Shown here: positions 20,520 through 30,500 of the stretch, piece after piece | Position numbering within the stretch: position 1 is the first letter of the stretch | Layout of the letters: every line of letters begins with the position of its first letter | Assembly (NCBI GenBank): GCA_037102815.1 | Contig: BTPP01000003.1 | Location: forward strand, 5,890,001-5,954,000 | Direction: 5' to 3' | Source of the DNA: Neurospora intermedia | Lineage: Eukaryota > Ascomycota > Sordariomycetes > Sordariales > Sordariaceae | Length of the DNA: 64,000 nt | Made by a program: the position numbers and the translations under genes | Notes under the pieces: model-generated | Databases searched by the model: none | Seen by the model: the letters and a program-made list of their open reading frames with translations, nothing else | What the model was told of the DNA's origin: nothing

Positions 20520-20907
20520 CTCATTCCTAATTGTTGAAAGTTTTTCCCCAGTATGTTATTATGTAGTCAGGGCTTACTGCTCCCTGTGAGGAACCTGAAC
20601 CGTAACACCAATTCTTCGACAATGATCACCACCGATGCATTCAATCCTACAGTAAAGGATTTGACCCCTCATTTTCCCTTTTCCATTTTCTATTCATTCT
20701 AGCTGGTGTAGCCAGTAAACCTCAAACGTATCGGAGAAACAAAGAAAAGTAACCAAATGGTCTCGTGAGTAGTAAGCAAGTAAAAGTAAAAGGCAGTCAA
20801 TCATATTACATCCCATCAACATTCATCCCCGAACTAAAACTGCCATTACATGTCTTCAAGATCTCTGCATCCCACATCCCCCGTGTCAAACATCCCCCAT
20901 GTCAACA
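20520..20907. other. Intergenic region and 3' flank of the GH16 gene
   Basis: Between the tRNA and the end of the convergently read GH16 gene I see no gene, only AT-richer DNA consistent with a tRNA 5' flank and a 3' untranslated region. Confidence 0.5.
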
Positions 20908-22932
20908 TCACCTGTATCCCCCGTTGTTCATGTGTCCCTGGTCATGGTGGCCGTCATCACGGGTATCGCCCCAGTAACTATCCCTGCCCTCCGCAAATCC
21001 GTTCTGCCCCGGCAGACCAAAGTCAGGCACTTGACCAACACCACCACTAGCATGACCGTATCCAGCAGCAGCGCCACCCGACGACTGTATTCCAAGTCCG
21101 GATCCGGCTGGTTGCTGACCGTACGCTCCAGCAAATGTGGACGCTTGCGGGCTGTTGGCGTAACCCCCGTGGTGGTTGTTGTTGCTGAAATCGAAGCTGG
21201 CCGACTGCGGGCTCGCGAATCCGGGAGCGGTAGGACCGGTGGTGAAGCTTCGTTGGGGTTGCGGGTGGACGAGTCCTCCGCCGGGACCAGGGCTGCCCAC
21301 TCTGTTCATATCGCCGCCGTACATGGGCCCTTGAGGATTATACGGGCCAGGGACCGGAGAGGTGAAGCTACGGTTGGGAGGGAAGACCGGACTGTGGGCT
21401 TGGTTCTGGTAGCCACCAGTCACGTTGGGGATGGTCGGGGTCAAGGCAGGAATGCTTGGGGCGGGGGAGGCGACGCGATCCATGTTCATGTTGTTGTCGA
21501 AGAAGTTGAATTGCTGCTGTTGCTGGCTAGGAGAGAGAGCAGGACTAGCGACACGGTTCATGTTGTTGTCAAAGGAGTTGAACTGCTGCTGCTGCTGCTG
21601 CTGCTGTTGCTGACCGGGAGCGGGAGCAGGGCTAGCGACACGGGGAGATTGAGAGAGGGAGGCGGCGGCGGCACCGGTAGCACCGAGAGCAGCACCAGCA
21701 GCGGCGCCAGCGCCAACTGCTGAGGCCGTGTTGAATTGACCACCGGAGGAGGTGTTGTTCGAGTCATTGAGAGGCGGAGAAGGGGGAACACTATAAGTTG
21801 TCGTAGTAGCCATACCATCCTTCTTCATTTCATCAGCATGATACTCTGCCGCCTGCTCCCTAAAACTATCGGGATCGATACCGGCCTTCTGCAACTGTTC
21901 CAGCTCGAGGCGATCGCGCTGGTACTGGGCTTCGGCAAGAGCAGCCTGGCGCGCACCCCGTCGTCGCGTACGGATGCAAACGAAGACGGCAGCAAAGAGG
22001 AGCAGCGCACCAACACCGGCGCAGCAAGCATAAATAATGGTCTTGGTTGTGCTTGACATGCCGTTCCACTTGTCGGACACCGACTGCTTGGGCGGAGCCA
22101 TGATCATCTCCTTGACGGTGGAATTACCCTCGACGACCTTGATGCTCTCCCAAGCGCCGCTGCGGTCGCCGTAGACATACTCCTGGCCTTCGCTGAAGTC
22201 GGTAACTTGGACGGACTTGACATGCATGGTGTACGGGCCAGCGCCATAATCGGTTTGGCCACCAGCCCAATCCTGTGTACCCTTGGCCATTCTCGGGTCG
22301 CCGCCAGCCCAGATACCAAACGACAAACGCATGGGAGTCTGGGGGTAAAATTGAGTGTTGTTGGCTTGAGCGGGAAGTAGAGTGCGGACCTTGTTGCCGT
22401 CCACATAGAAGTCGAGGTAGTCCCTGGTCCAAATGGTGGTATAGTTATGGAAGTCCTCTTGAGCGTTGCCGGGAACGTCGTGCTTTCCGGGAATGGAGGA
22501 CTCGATAACGCCCTTGCCGTAAGTGTTGGTCTGCACGTTGTTGGGTTCGCCGCCGACAAATTCCCAGTCGATCTCGTCCAGGTCGTCGGACAAGAACATG
22601 ACAGAACTGACGATGCCTCTGCCCTGAGCAGCCTTCATCCAGATCTCGGTGCGGCCCCAGAAGAAGTAGAACTTGGAGCGCAGGGTGGGGGAGTCGCCTT
22701 GCTTGCTTATGGTGAAGGCCGCGCCTTGGTCCATGTCGAAATCAACGGCGCCGACGGTGGTCTCCCAGGCCCAGGCTTTGGGAGTAGAGTTGAAGGTCCA
22801 CGAGTAGTCCATGCCGAGGGCGGGATCGGCGGGGCATGTTTTGTTGAGGGGTTGGCAGTCGGTGGTGATTTGGGCGAGGGCCGAGGACGCCAGCAGCGCA
22901 ATGGCCGAGGCGAGGTATCGCGGTAGAAGCAT
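20908..22932 (-). CDS. Crh-type GH16 cell-wall transglycosylase/glucanase, membrane-anchored
   Basis: A single exon of 674 residues. Residues 1-20 form a signal peptide (LASAIALLASSALAQ). The GH16 domain covers about 25-260 and has the catalytic DEIDWEF at 119-125, with Glu120 as nucleophile and Glu124 as acid/base, plus TNTYGKG and a conserved DWAGG motif. This matches the Crh1/Utr2 subgroup (CAZy GH16_18), which cross-links chitin to beta-glucan in the wall. A transmembrane helix follows (about 298-320, TIIYACCAGVGALLLFAAVF) with a basic stop-transfer RTRRR, then a ~350-residue Gln/Ser/Pro/Gly-rich tail holding two poly-Gln runs and repeats of RVASPA(L/P). If the topology is normal, the tail is cytosolic. 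Most Crh proteins end in a GPI signal, so the helix plus long tail is unusual, although I recall other filamentous-fungal members like it. Confidence 0.9.
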   Translation of the reverse strand: MLLPRYLASAIALLASSALAQITTDCQPLNKTCPADPALGMDYSWTFNSTPKAWAWETTVGAVDFDMDQGAAFTISKQGDSPTLRSKFYFFWGRTEIWMKAAQGRGIVSSVMFLSDDLDEIDWEFVGGEPNNVQTNTYGKGVIESSIPGKHDVPGNAQEDFHNYTTIWTRDYLDFYVDGNKVRTLLPAQANNTQFYPQTPMRLSFGIWAGGDPRMAKGTQDWAGGQTDYGAGPYTMHVKSVQVTDFSEGQEYVYGDRSGAWESIKVVEGNSTVKEMIMAPPKQSVSDKWNGMSSTTKTIIYACCAGVGALLLFAAVFVCIRTRRRGARQAALAEAQYQRDRLELEQLQKAGIDPDSFREQAAEYHADEMKKDGMATTTTYSVPPSPPLNDSNNTSSGGQFNTASAVGAGAAAGAALGATGAAAASLSQSPRVASPAPAPGQQQQQQQQQQFNSFDNNMNRVASPALSPSQQQQQFNFFDNNMNMDRVASPAPSIPALTPTIPNVTGGYQNQAHSPVFPPNRSFTSPVPGPYNPQGPMYGGDMNRVGSPGPGGGLVHPQPQRSFTTGPTAPGFASPQSASFDFSNNNHHGGYANSPQASTFAGAYGQQPAGSGLGIQSSGGAAAGYGHASGGVGQVPDFGLPGQNGFAEGRDSYWGDTRDDGHHDQGHMNNGGYR

Positions 22933-24025
22933 GGTATCGTGGATCGTAGATCGTGTGTTATTCGGTCGGGGTACGTAGGTAACTTTCGGGTTCGTGTAAT
23001 GGAATTGAACTCAGAGTTGCATCTCTGGTGTATCGTAGTGATCGTAATGTGTGTCGAAAGACTGTGGTGATCTCGAGCTCGCGAGATGATGTATTGTGTA
23101 AGGGAGAGGCAGCAAGGTCAGGTCAACTGACAATTGCGCAATCAGAAATTGGGTGATCGTGGGATCGGTAGTAGTTGAACCAGGCGATACTGGCGATGGT
23201 TTGGTAACGAGAGGGATGGTGTTTCGAATTCCGAATGATGGTCGGTACCCAAGGGAAGGTATCCGTAGACGACGACGCGCTAATGCGGTAGGTTGAGAGA
23301 GTGACAGTTGGCAACCCAGACGGCCACTCAACGTAGAGTAAAGAAGGAATCCCACTGGGAATGAGGGGAACAACCACCAAGCGATTTGGCGAGAATTGAA
23401 GGGAAAAAAGTCAAAAGGAAGAAAAGGGGAAGCCAAGAGGGACAAGCATAGAACTGATGCCCTTGGCGGCGTCACATTCAATTCCAATTCAGGTGGAATC
23501 TTGCCGTGGGCATTGATGGGACGAGGACGGGAACCAACAGGGATCTCGCGGGAGAGGCTTTCCATGAAACATTGGACCTCCAGAAACGGACAAGGCTGAG
23601 GGGCTGCACTCCGGGGGGTACCTGCTGATTGTGCGACGCCCGGTGTTTCCACACCATTCCCATTGAGCGCTAGCACGGGGTACCTTGGTGGCCCTGAACC
23701 ATCACCCATGAGTGGTCGTCGGCGGCTACTTAGATTGGATGCTTTAGTGGCCGAGCAGTTAGTGTCAAAAAAGTCGGGACACTTTCTCGATACTTTCTCA
23801 GCGTTGTAACCATCTCGATATTTCTGGGCATACGGCTCGGGCAATCTGCCGACTGCAACCACTCCCCGTCATTTTCACGCATTTTTCAGGAACTCGGCAT
23901 CGCAATCGCAAAATTACGAGGGGCACTTGAACATCACCCCACGGCGAGAGCTATTGGTAAGGCTACCTCTAGGTAGTTATCTACACTAAGGTACATACAG
24001 CATCAAGATGCCCTCATCTGAACAC
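22933..24025. other. Upstream region of the GH16 gene
   Basis: The minus-strand frame at 23011-23862 (283 codons) lies where the GH16 leader would be and has no domain, so I treat it as non-coding. A TACCTCTA octamer is at 23964. The 3' end of the neighbouring coiled-coil gene falls at the right edge. Confidence 0.45.
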
Positions 24026-25579
24026 TCAGAGCTCAAGGTTCTGGCCACGAAAAACCAACGTGTCAGAGAATCCCTGTTCCATCCGCTTGACCTGGAAACA
24101 AGCGCCATCCGGGTGCAGACTGCACGTTTCTTGAATAATAGCGGCGTCCTGCCCCCGCCTCATCACATCCTCCCAGCAATACCACTTATTCCATCTGGAG
24201 GCAACTCGGAAAATCTCCAGGTTTTCATCCGTGATTTGGTTCTGTACCGCCTGGGATATGTGGTACAAGATGGTACGAAAGTTACAGCCTTGGTTCGATG
24301 ACACATGGACGCCCACCAGTTGTCGTCTGAGTTGGTTGATCATAGCCAACCAGCGACGGTTGGCTAAACCCTCTTGACTTCCGCCTGTGTTGCAGTACGC
24401 CTCAAGACAGAGGGTCAATTCAGTATTGCGCTTTCGCAGGTTGGCGACTTGGCTGTTGAGACTTTGGATGTCGCTTGTCAAAATCGTCTTGACAAACTGA
24501 ACCTCCTGGGGGACCTTGCGAATATCGTCGAGCGCCTCTCTGAGCTCTCGCACTTCCTCTCCTGAATACACGGCGGTCACGATCTCGGCTCGCAACGCCA
24601 TGATCATGCGATCGTGCTCCTCTTCCGTCATTCGAGTGGTGTTCTCGAGCGATGCACCGGTTCCCTCGACAACGTCTTGAATGCCTTCAAGCTGCGCGGA
24701 GACATTGTCCAGACGCTCGAGGGTTGGTGCGAGCTGCTGCTCGAGCTGCTGCTCGGTAACTGACGGGTGTCGGACCGACCGTAGACGGTCCTCGACAACA
24801 TGCAACTTTTCGATGGCTGTTGCGAGCTGCTGCTCGATGATTGATGTGGTTTGTGTGGCCATGTTCTGGGCGGACTCTAGACGGTCGTGTAAGTGATCGG
24901 TTCCGTCGATGAGTCCTGCGATTGCTTGGACTTGCGTCGACACGTCGTTCAGCTTCTGGAGAGCTGGCGTGAGCTGCTGCTCGAGGACTGATGGAAGTTG
25001 GTGCTTGAGGACACGCTGGAAGTCCGCGTGTTGCTCGTCTAGTCTGATCTGTGCCCGCACGCGATTCTCGATCTCCTTTCGTAACTCCTCCAACGTGTTC
25101 TGGTTGCGAGCGACATCTTGTTTCTCTCGCGCCACGGCAGCCTTTTCCTCGTTGAGTGCCTGAAGCTCTCTTCCCTGCTGCTCTTTCTGGCCATCAAGCT
25201 CCATCTGTCTGGTGTTGAGCTGTAACTCGTGATCCTGATGCTGGCGGCGGTTCTCGGCTAGTTGATTGAGCTTTTCCTGGGTCTCTCGGTCCTTTTCCTC
25301 AGCCTGTCGAAGGGTTCGCTGAGCCTTTGCCTCTTGTTGCTCCACGGCTCGCTCTCGGGCGGCAATTTCTTCACGATGCGACTTGATTTGGTCAAACTCA
25401 GTGCGGCATTCTTCCAAGTGTTTGTGCAAGCTCTGGGCTACACTGTGAACTCGATCAGCAGCGTACAGAAAGATTGTCCAGGGCGGCGAACCATCACCCG
25501 TGTCCGCTGTGTGGTCGTTGAACAGATTGATGTAGCCCGTCAAGCTCCTCTTCGCGGCCTCAAAGTCGAAGTCGGGCAT
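24026..25579 (-). CDS. Unrecognised coiled-coil protein with internal EQQL repeats
   Basis: I place the start at the Met at 25579 (MPDFDFEAAKRSLTGYINLF), giving 517 residues; the frame is open upstream for 112 more codons but that part reads like leader sequence. Residues about 55-190 are a long charged coiled coil rich in Glu/Gln/Arg. Three related units follow at about 198, 246 and 275-282, each built on EQQL-(x)3-(L/I)-x-(K/R)-L. They are encoded by near-identical DNA (GAGCTGCTGCTCGA on the plus strand). A second helical region spans about 330-420 and the last 90 residues look globular (WKWYCWED-like aromatic cluster, three Cys). I do not recognise the family. A myosin-tail or golgin-like match would be composition-driven and should not be trusted. 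Accessory, lineage-restricted status is inferred. Confidence 0.65.
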   Translation of the reverse strand: MPDFDFEAAKRSLTGYINLFNDHTADTGDGSPPWTIFLYAADRVHSVAQSLHKHLEECRTEFDQIKSHREEIAARERAVEQQEAKAQRTLRQAEEKDRETQEKLNQLAENRRQHQDHELQLNTRQMELDGQKEQQGRELQALNEEKAAVAREKQDVARNQNTLEELRKEIENRVRAQIRLDEQHADFQRVLKHQLPSVLEQQLTPALQKLNDVSTQVQAIAGLIDGTDHLHDRLESAQNMATQTTSIIEQQLATAIEKLHVVEDRLRSVRHPSVTEQQLEQQLAPTLERLDNVSAQLEGIQDVVEGTGASLENTTRMTEEEHDRMIMALRAEIVTAVYSGEEVRELREALDDIRKVPQEVQFVKTILTSDIQSLNSQVANLRKRNTELTLCLEAYCNTGGSQEGLANRRWLAMINQLRRQLVGVHVSSNQGCNFRTILYHISQAVQNQITDENLEIFRVASRWNKWYCWEDVMRRGQDAAIIQETCSLHPDGACFQVKRMEQGFSDTLVFRGQNLEL

Positions 25580-27561
25580 GGCGGCAAGCGTCGTGATCCG
25601 CAAGGGCGAAAGAACACGGACTTGGTGCCGAAGAGAGGATGAAGGTTTTCTGAGGGCGGCGTGAAAGGCCAGGAAGAGGATGTGTTCGAGGCTGGAAAAG
25701 GCGGCACTGAATTTGGCGTTGGCCTGAGGGAAGAAAACAAACGAAACCCAGTGCAGCGTAAATACCAGGAAGGGAGTGCCGGTAAATGGTAAGCTGAGTG
25801 AAGTGCACGCACGGACTGGACTTTCGACAAAGGATTGAATGGGCAGCAAGGTGTCAGTGACTGTGAAGCCTGAGGTGAAGGGCATGTAGTAGAGTGATTG
25901 GGTAATGGAAAGCAAGTGAAGGGCATAAGACTTTGAACCGGACTATGACTGCGCAGTGCGGATTGCACAAACGGACTGGAAATCTCGCGACACATTTCAA
26001 TTTGTCAAAGACATCGTCAATCGACACGCTGCCATGTCCGATCTGAACTCGTCTACGATAATATATAAGGCTTATACCTTGATGTGCACCTATCAGACTG
26101 GAACACTTGAGATGTATATCAACCTCGGCTCCTCCTCCCTCGGACAACGACACAGAATCCTCGAGCCCGCCTCCCCCGGGTGGCGGTGATAACGGAACTT
26201 GGAGCTCTGCAACAATGAAGCTTCTGGGCTTAGGCCTCGACGTGAACGGCCCGGGCCAGCCAGCAAGACAACATTCCCACAACCCGGGTGACCTGGAGCT
26301 GTAGACCCAGGATACCCAGCGTCTTCCCTGGCTAACCAGTCCGATAACTCGGTTGATAATTTTGTCTCTCCACGTCCTCCACCAGCGTCCAAGGTTAATA
26401 CACACCGCAGTAAGGACTCGATAAAAAGATCTCGTAGATAATAACGGGGATGCTCCGTCGCTCCCAGGCCCTTGTTGATGGCAAGGCTGGGCGTATGCAA
26501 ATATGATGAAAATGTTGCGTGCTAGAAACGACGGCGTTTGTGGCTTGAACCTGATCCAACCTCTGCCTATGAAAATAAGAAATCCCCTGATACACCAGAT
26601 AAGTCTACAAGGGAAATAGAGGTAGGTCCAGACGTGTTCTGCGAGTTTAGTCTCTTGTTAGACGTTACCTCTAGGTACCTAGAGAAGGAGAAAACATGAT
26701 TGTTGGAGGGATGATCTTAGTATCTTTACACATATTCTTTCAAAGTTCGATACTTGGGAATGAGGAGCATTGTAAGAGTCGAGTTTCTTGGGTTTAACAG
26801 CGGTGATGTACTGTCTGTCATCCAGTGTGATGGAGAGAGATGAGATGTGCCGTCAAACGTCCAAAAGGCCTTCGTCGGTCGATGGAAAGGGAGCTGCTAC
26901 AAGAAAAACAGCCAGCTCCGTGCTTTTGCCCCTGCTATTGTGCGGATATTCTGTCCGAGCTTTCAGGGTTCTGTGTCACTAAAACTGGTTGAGAAACACA
27001 AGGTAGAGTGGGGGGTTACAGCGGGACAACAGCCAGTCTGGAAACGTTCGATATGACGTAACAAAGGAAAGCTTGGGTTGGGGAAGGAACGTCATACCAA
27101 GCCCCTTCCAGCTCTTTCCTCTAGTAGTAGACACGAAACCATGAAACAATTCCAATCCAATCGAATCGCAGCTTCCAAATCTTGTCATTCGTCGTTGTGC
27201 ATTTGCCGTGGTTTCCTTTCCAATGTTTGTTTTTTTCGTGGAACCTTCTTCCTTCTTTGCTGGTTTTGGGAAAGTCATGGAAAGTGGCCTACTTTTCCTT
27301 CTTTCCCTCCGTCTTCTCTTCTTCAACAATTCGGCCGAGGAAATGTTCATGAGTTTAACTGGTGAAGTTGGTACCTGAACATCCAACTTATGCTATTACC
27401 TACTACCTTTACCTACCTTACTTAACATAACCGAACATATCAAACCTCTATGATTCCTAAAACACGCCCATCTCGACAAACCTAACTCGCTGAACCATTG
27501 CGCAGACCAAGCCTCGACCTGCCCAACCTGACTTACACGATACGAACAAAGCATCGCCACC
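25580..27561. other. Intergenic region between the coiled-coil gene and the SMP/C2 gene
   Basis: About 2 kb. A TATA-like AATATATAAGGC occurs near 26058. Octamers TAGAGGTA and TACCTCTA lie 49 bp apart at 26617 and 26666. Short frames near 26107-26304 and 26788-27056 are Ser/Pro- or Lys-rich and unsupported. The last 150 bases before 27562 are C/A-rich with CTACC repeats, typical of a fungal leader. Confidence 0.45.
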
Positions 27562-30500
27562 ATGTCCGGCTACGACGACGACTTTGAAAACCGAGGCGCA
27601 CGTCGCGCCCACGGTGGTCCATACACAGCTAAACACCCCGTCCCGACCGTACAGGGATACCGCGAACACCGAGCCGAGATCAAAGCGCAGGAGGAACAGA
27701 ACGCAGCCCAGCTCCAGCCAGACGCCAATGGCAACGCCAACGAACCCCAGTCCAAGACCAGACGGGCGTATGATGCTGTCAAAGCCATTCACAAGAATGA
27801 AGACCAACAGGGGGACCAAGACGGGAACCCATATCCGACTACGAATAGAAACGATCCCGATGCGCCTGTGGAGGATCCAGGGACACAACAGCAAGGTGTA
27901 TACGGTGGACAGCCCAATTCCGAGGAGAATGACAACACACAACAGGGCAATGGACAGCAGAAGCAGGAAAAGCAGAAAAAGGGCCAGGAAAAGTCGGCAA
28001 CAGAGACAGTAGCTGCCACCGTCGATCCCAAAGAAAAGCGCAAGGTCATGAAGAAGCAACAACCCCAGGCCCACGGCCGTGAGGTCACCGACCCGGTAAC
28101 CCACTTGCCCATCACGATTCACGACATGACGGACAAAAATCTCGGCTCTGTCCCCGAGAATTTCCCATCGGTCGGGTCGGATCATCGCACCTTTACGGGC
28201 CCAGATGCGGGGAATAAGAGCCAAGATCATCTACAGGACGAGACGGTCGAGGTTGGACAGGCGCATCAAGGCATGCACAAGCTCTTTCCACCACCAGACT
28301 TTGAGGAGACGAAGCAGCAAATGATGGAGACTTATCGAAAGGCAATGACTGCTGGGCTAACCGGACTCAGTGTTGTCGGGATGCTGGGCCTCGGTTGCGT
28401 TTCATTGCTAGGGTTTGGATCCGGATCCAGCAATACATCGGCGTGGAGCTACCTTTCCCTTCTCCTCTTCCTCTCCCTCGCCGGCGCCGGTGCCTACGTT
28501 CTCATTCAGGGTTTATCCGGCTGGCTCGAAAAGCGCATTTCCGCCATCTTTGAAGAGGAAACCTGGGCCGCCGACCGCCATGCCGAAAAGACCCTTAGCA
28601 AGAACGGCGCCCCCCTACCTGAGTCAGCCGCATGGTTGAACGGCTTGTTGGCCTCTGTCTGGCCATTGATCAACCCGGACCTGTTTGCTTCCATTGCCGA
28701 CATGCTCGAGGACGTTATGCAAGCTTCCTTGCCCAAGCTGGTCCGCATGGTCAGCGTGGATGATATCGGCCAGGGAAGTGAGGCCTTTAGGATTTTGGGG
28801 ATCAAGTGGTTGCCGACAGGAGCCGCGGGCCAATCGGTGGACGATCAGGGGAGATTGAAGAATGCCGGGGATAACGACCGCGAGGTTAAAGGAGAGGGAG
28901 AGACTCAAGGCGGAGGAGGAGGAGAGATGGTTCAGGAGGGCATGGAAGCTGAAGAAGGGGACTTTGTCAACATGGAGTTGGCGTTTGCTTACAGACCTAG
29001 GTCCTCGGGGAAGTCAATCACCAGCAAGGCCAAGAATGCGCATCTTTACCTGAAGTTCTACTTGCCTGGTGACCTGGCTGTTCCAGTTTGGGTAGAACTA
29101 AAGGGGTTCGTGGGCATCATGCGTGTGCGGTTGCAGTTGACGCCCGATCCGCCCTTCTTCGAGCTGTGCACCTTGACCTTCCTTGGCCAGCCGCGAGTCA
29201 ACCTGTCTTGCGTCCCCCTGTCGAAACACCTCCCCAACCTGATGGACATCCCGCTTATCTCGTCCTTTGTCCAGTCCGCTGTCGACGCCGCCTTGGCTGA
29301 GTACGTGGCCCCCAAGTCACTTACGCTCGACATCAAGGACATGCTCGTGGGCGATGACTTCAAGAAGGACACCATTGCTCGAGGTGTTGTGGCTGTCTAC
29401 ATCAAGAAAGCCCGCGGGTTCAAGTACGGCGATGGCGGATTTGGCCCTATCGAGGGATCCTCTGATCCGTACGTGACCGTGTCATGGGGCAAGGTCGGCA
29501 AGCCCATGTTTTCCACGCGCATCATTATCGACGAGCAAGAGCCTGTCTGGAACGAGTGGGCGTACATTCTCGTCTCGCCAGATGAGATCAACGCCCAAGA
29601 GAACTTGCGCATCCAGATCTGGGATTCGGACAAGCACACTGCTGATGACGATCTGGGCCGTGTCGAGGTTTCTCTCAAGGAGTTGATGCATAGCGAGGAA
29701 ACCAAGAACAAGATGCACGACCGCGAAGACCGGCTCATGGCCTCAGACCCCGACGAGACCATGCCCGGCACTATTTCCTGGGCAGTCGGCTACTTTGCCA
29801 AGGCACACATCCAGCAGAGCCAACTTGAGAAGCAGACCTTTGACCCATCCATCCGCTCGCTCGACTCCCTGAAGCAAAATGTCCACGACACCACAAAGTC
29901 CAAGCTGCGCGAAGCCTCCCTCTCCAAGGACATGTCTGAAGAAAAGCACCAACAGGAAGCTCAAGACTTGAAGGCCAAAGAAGATCAAATGATCATCTCC
30001 TCTCCGCCCCTGCCTACCATGCCATCAGGAATCCTCTCCATCCAGATCCACAACATCACGGGTTTAGAAATCACTCCGCTAAACGAGGACCGCAACCGCT
30101 CCACCGGCGCCGACGAAGTCAAGGAAGATGCCGCCGAGCAGTCCGATAGCCTGCCAGACTCGTACTGCACCATCATCCTCAACCAGCAAAAGATCTACCG
30201 GACCAGAACCAAGCCCAAGAACGCCAAACCCTTTTTCAATGCCGGCACCGAAAGGTTTGTCAAGGATTGGACCACTTGCGAGGTGATTATCAGCGTGAGG
30301 GATAGCAGAGAGGGAGAGGAGGATCCGTTGCTGGGTGTGGTGTATCTGCCTCTGAGAAAGGTGTTTGAGCATAGGAGCCAGGTCATGGAGACGTTCCCAC
30401 TGGCAGGAGGAATTGGTAACGGCAGAATGAGGGTGAGCATGGTTTGGAGAGGAGTGGAGATGGGAGAGCAGGTGATGACCAAGGAGCTGAGGGGATGGGA

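Noticed and set aside
23011-23862. 283-codon minus-strand frame upstream of the GH16 gene
   Set aside because: It sits where the GH16 leader should be, has no domain, and shifts in composition along its length.
27457-28230. 257-codon minus-strand frame with hydrophobic stretches
   Set aside because: Antisense to the N-terminal Gln/Lys-rich part of the SMP/C2 gene; the hydrophobic runs are the complement of Gln/Lys codons.
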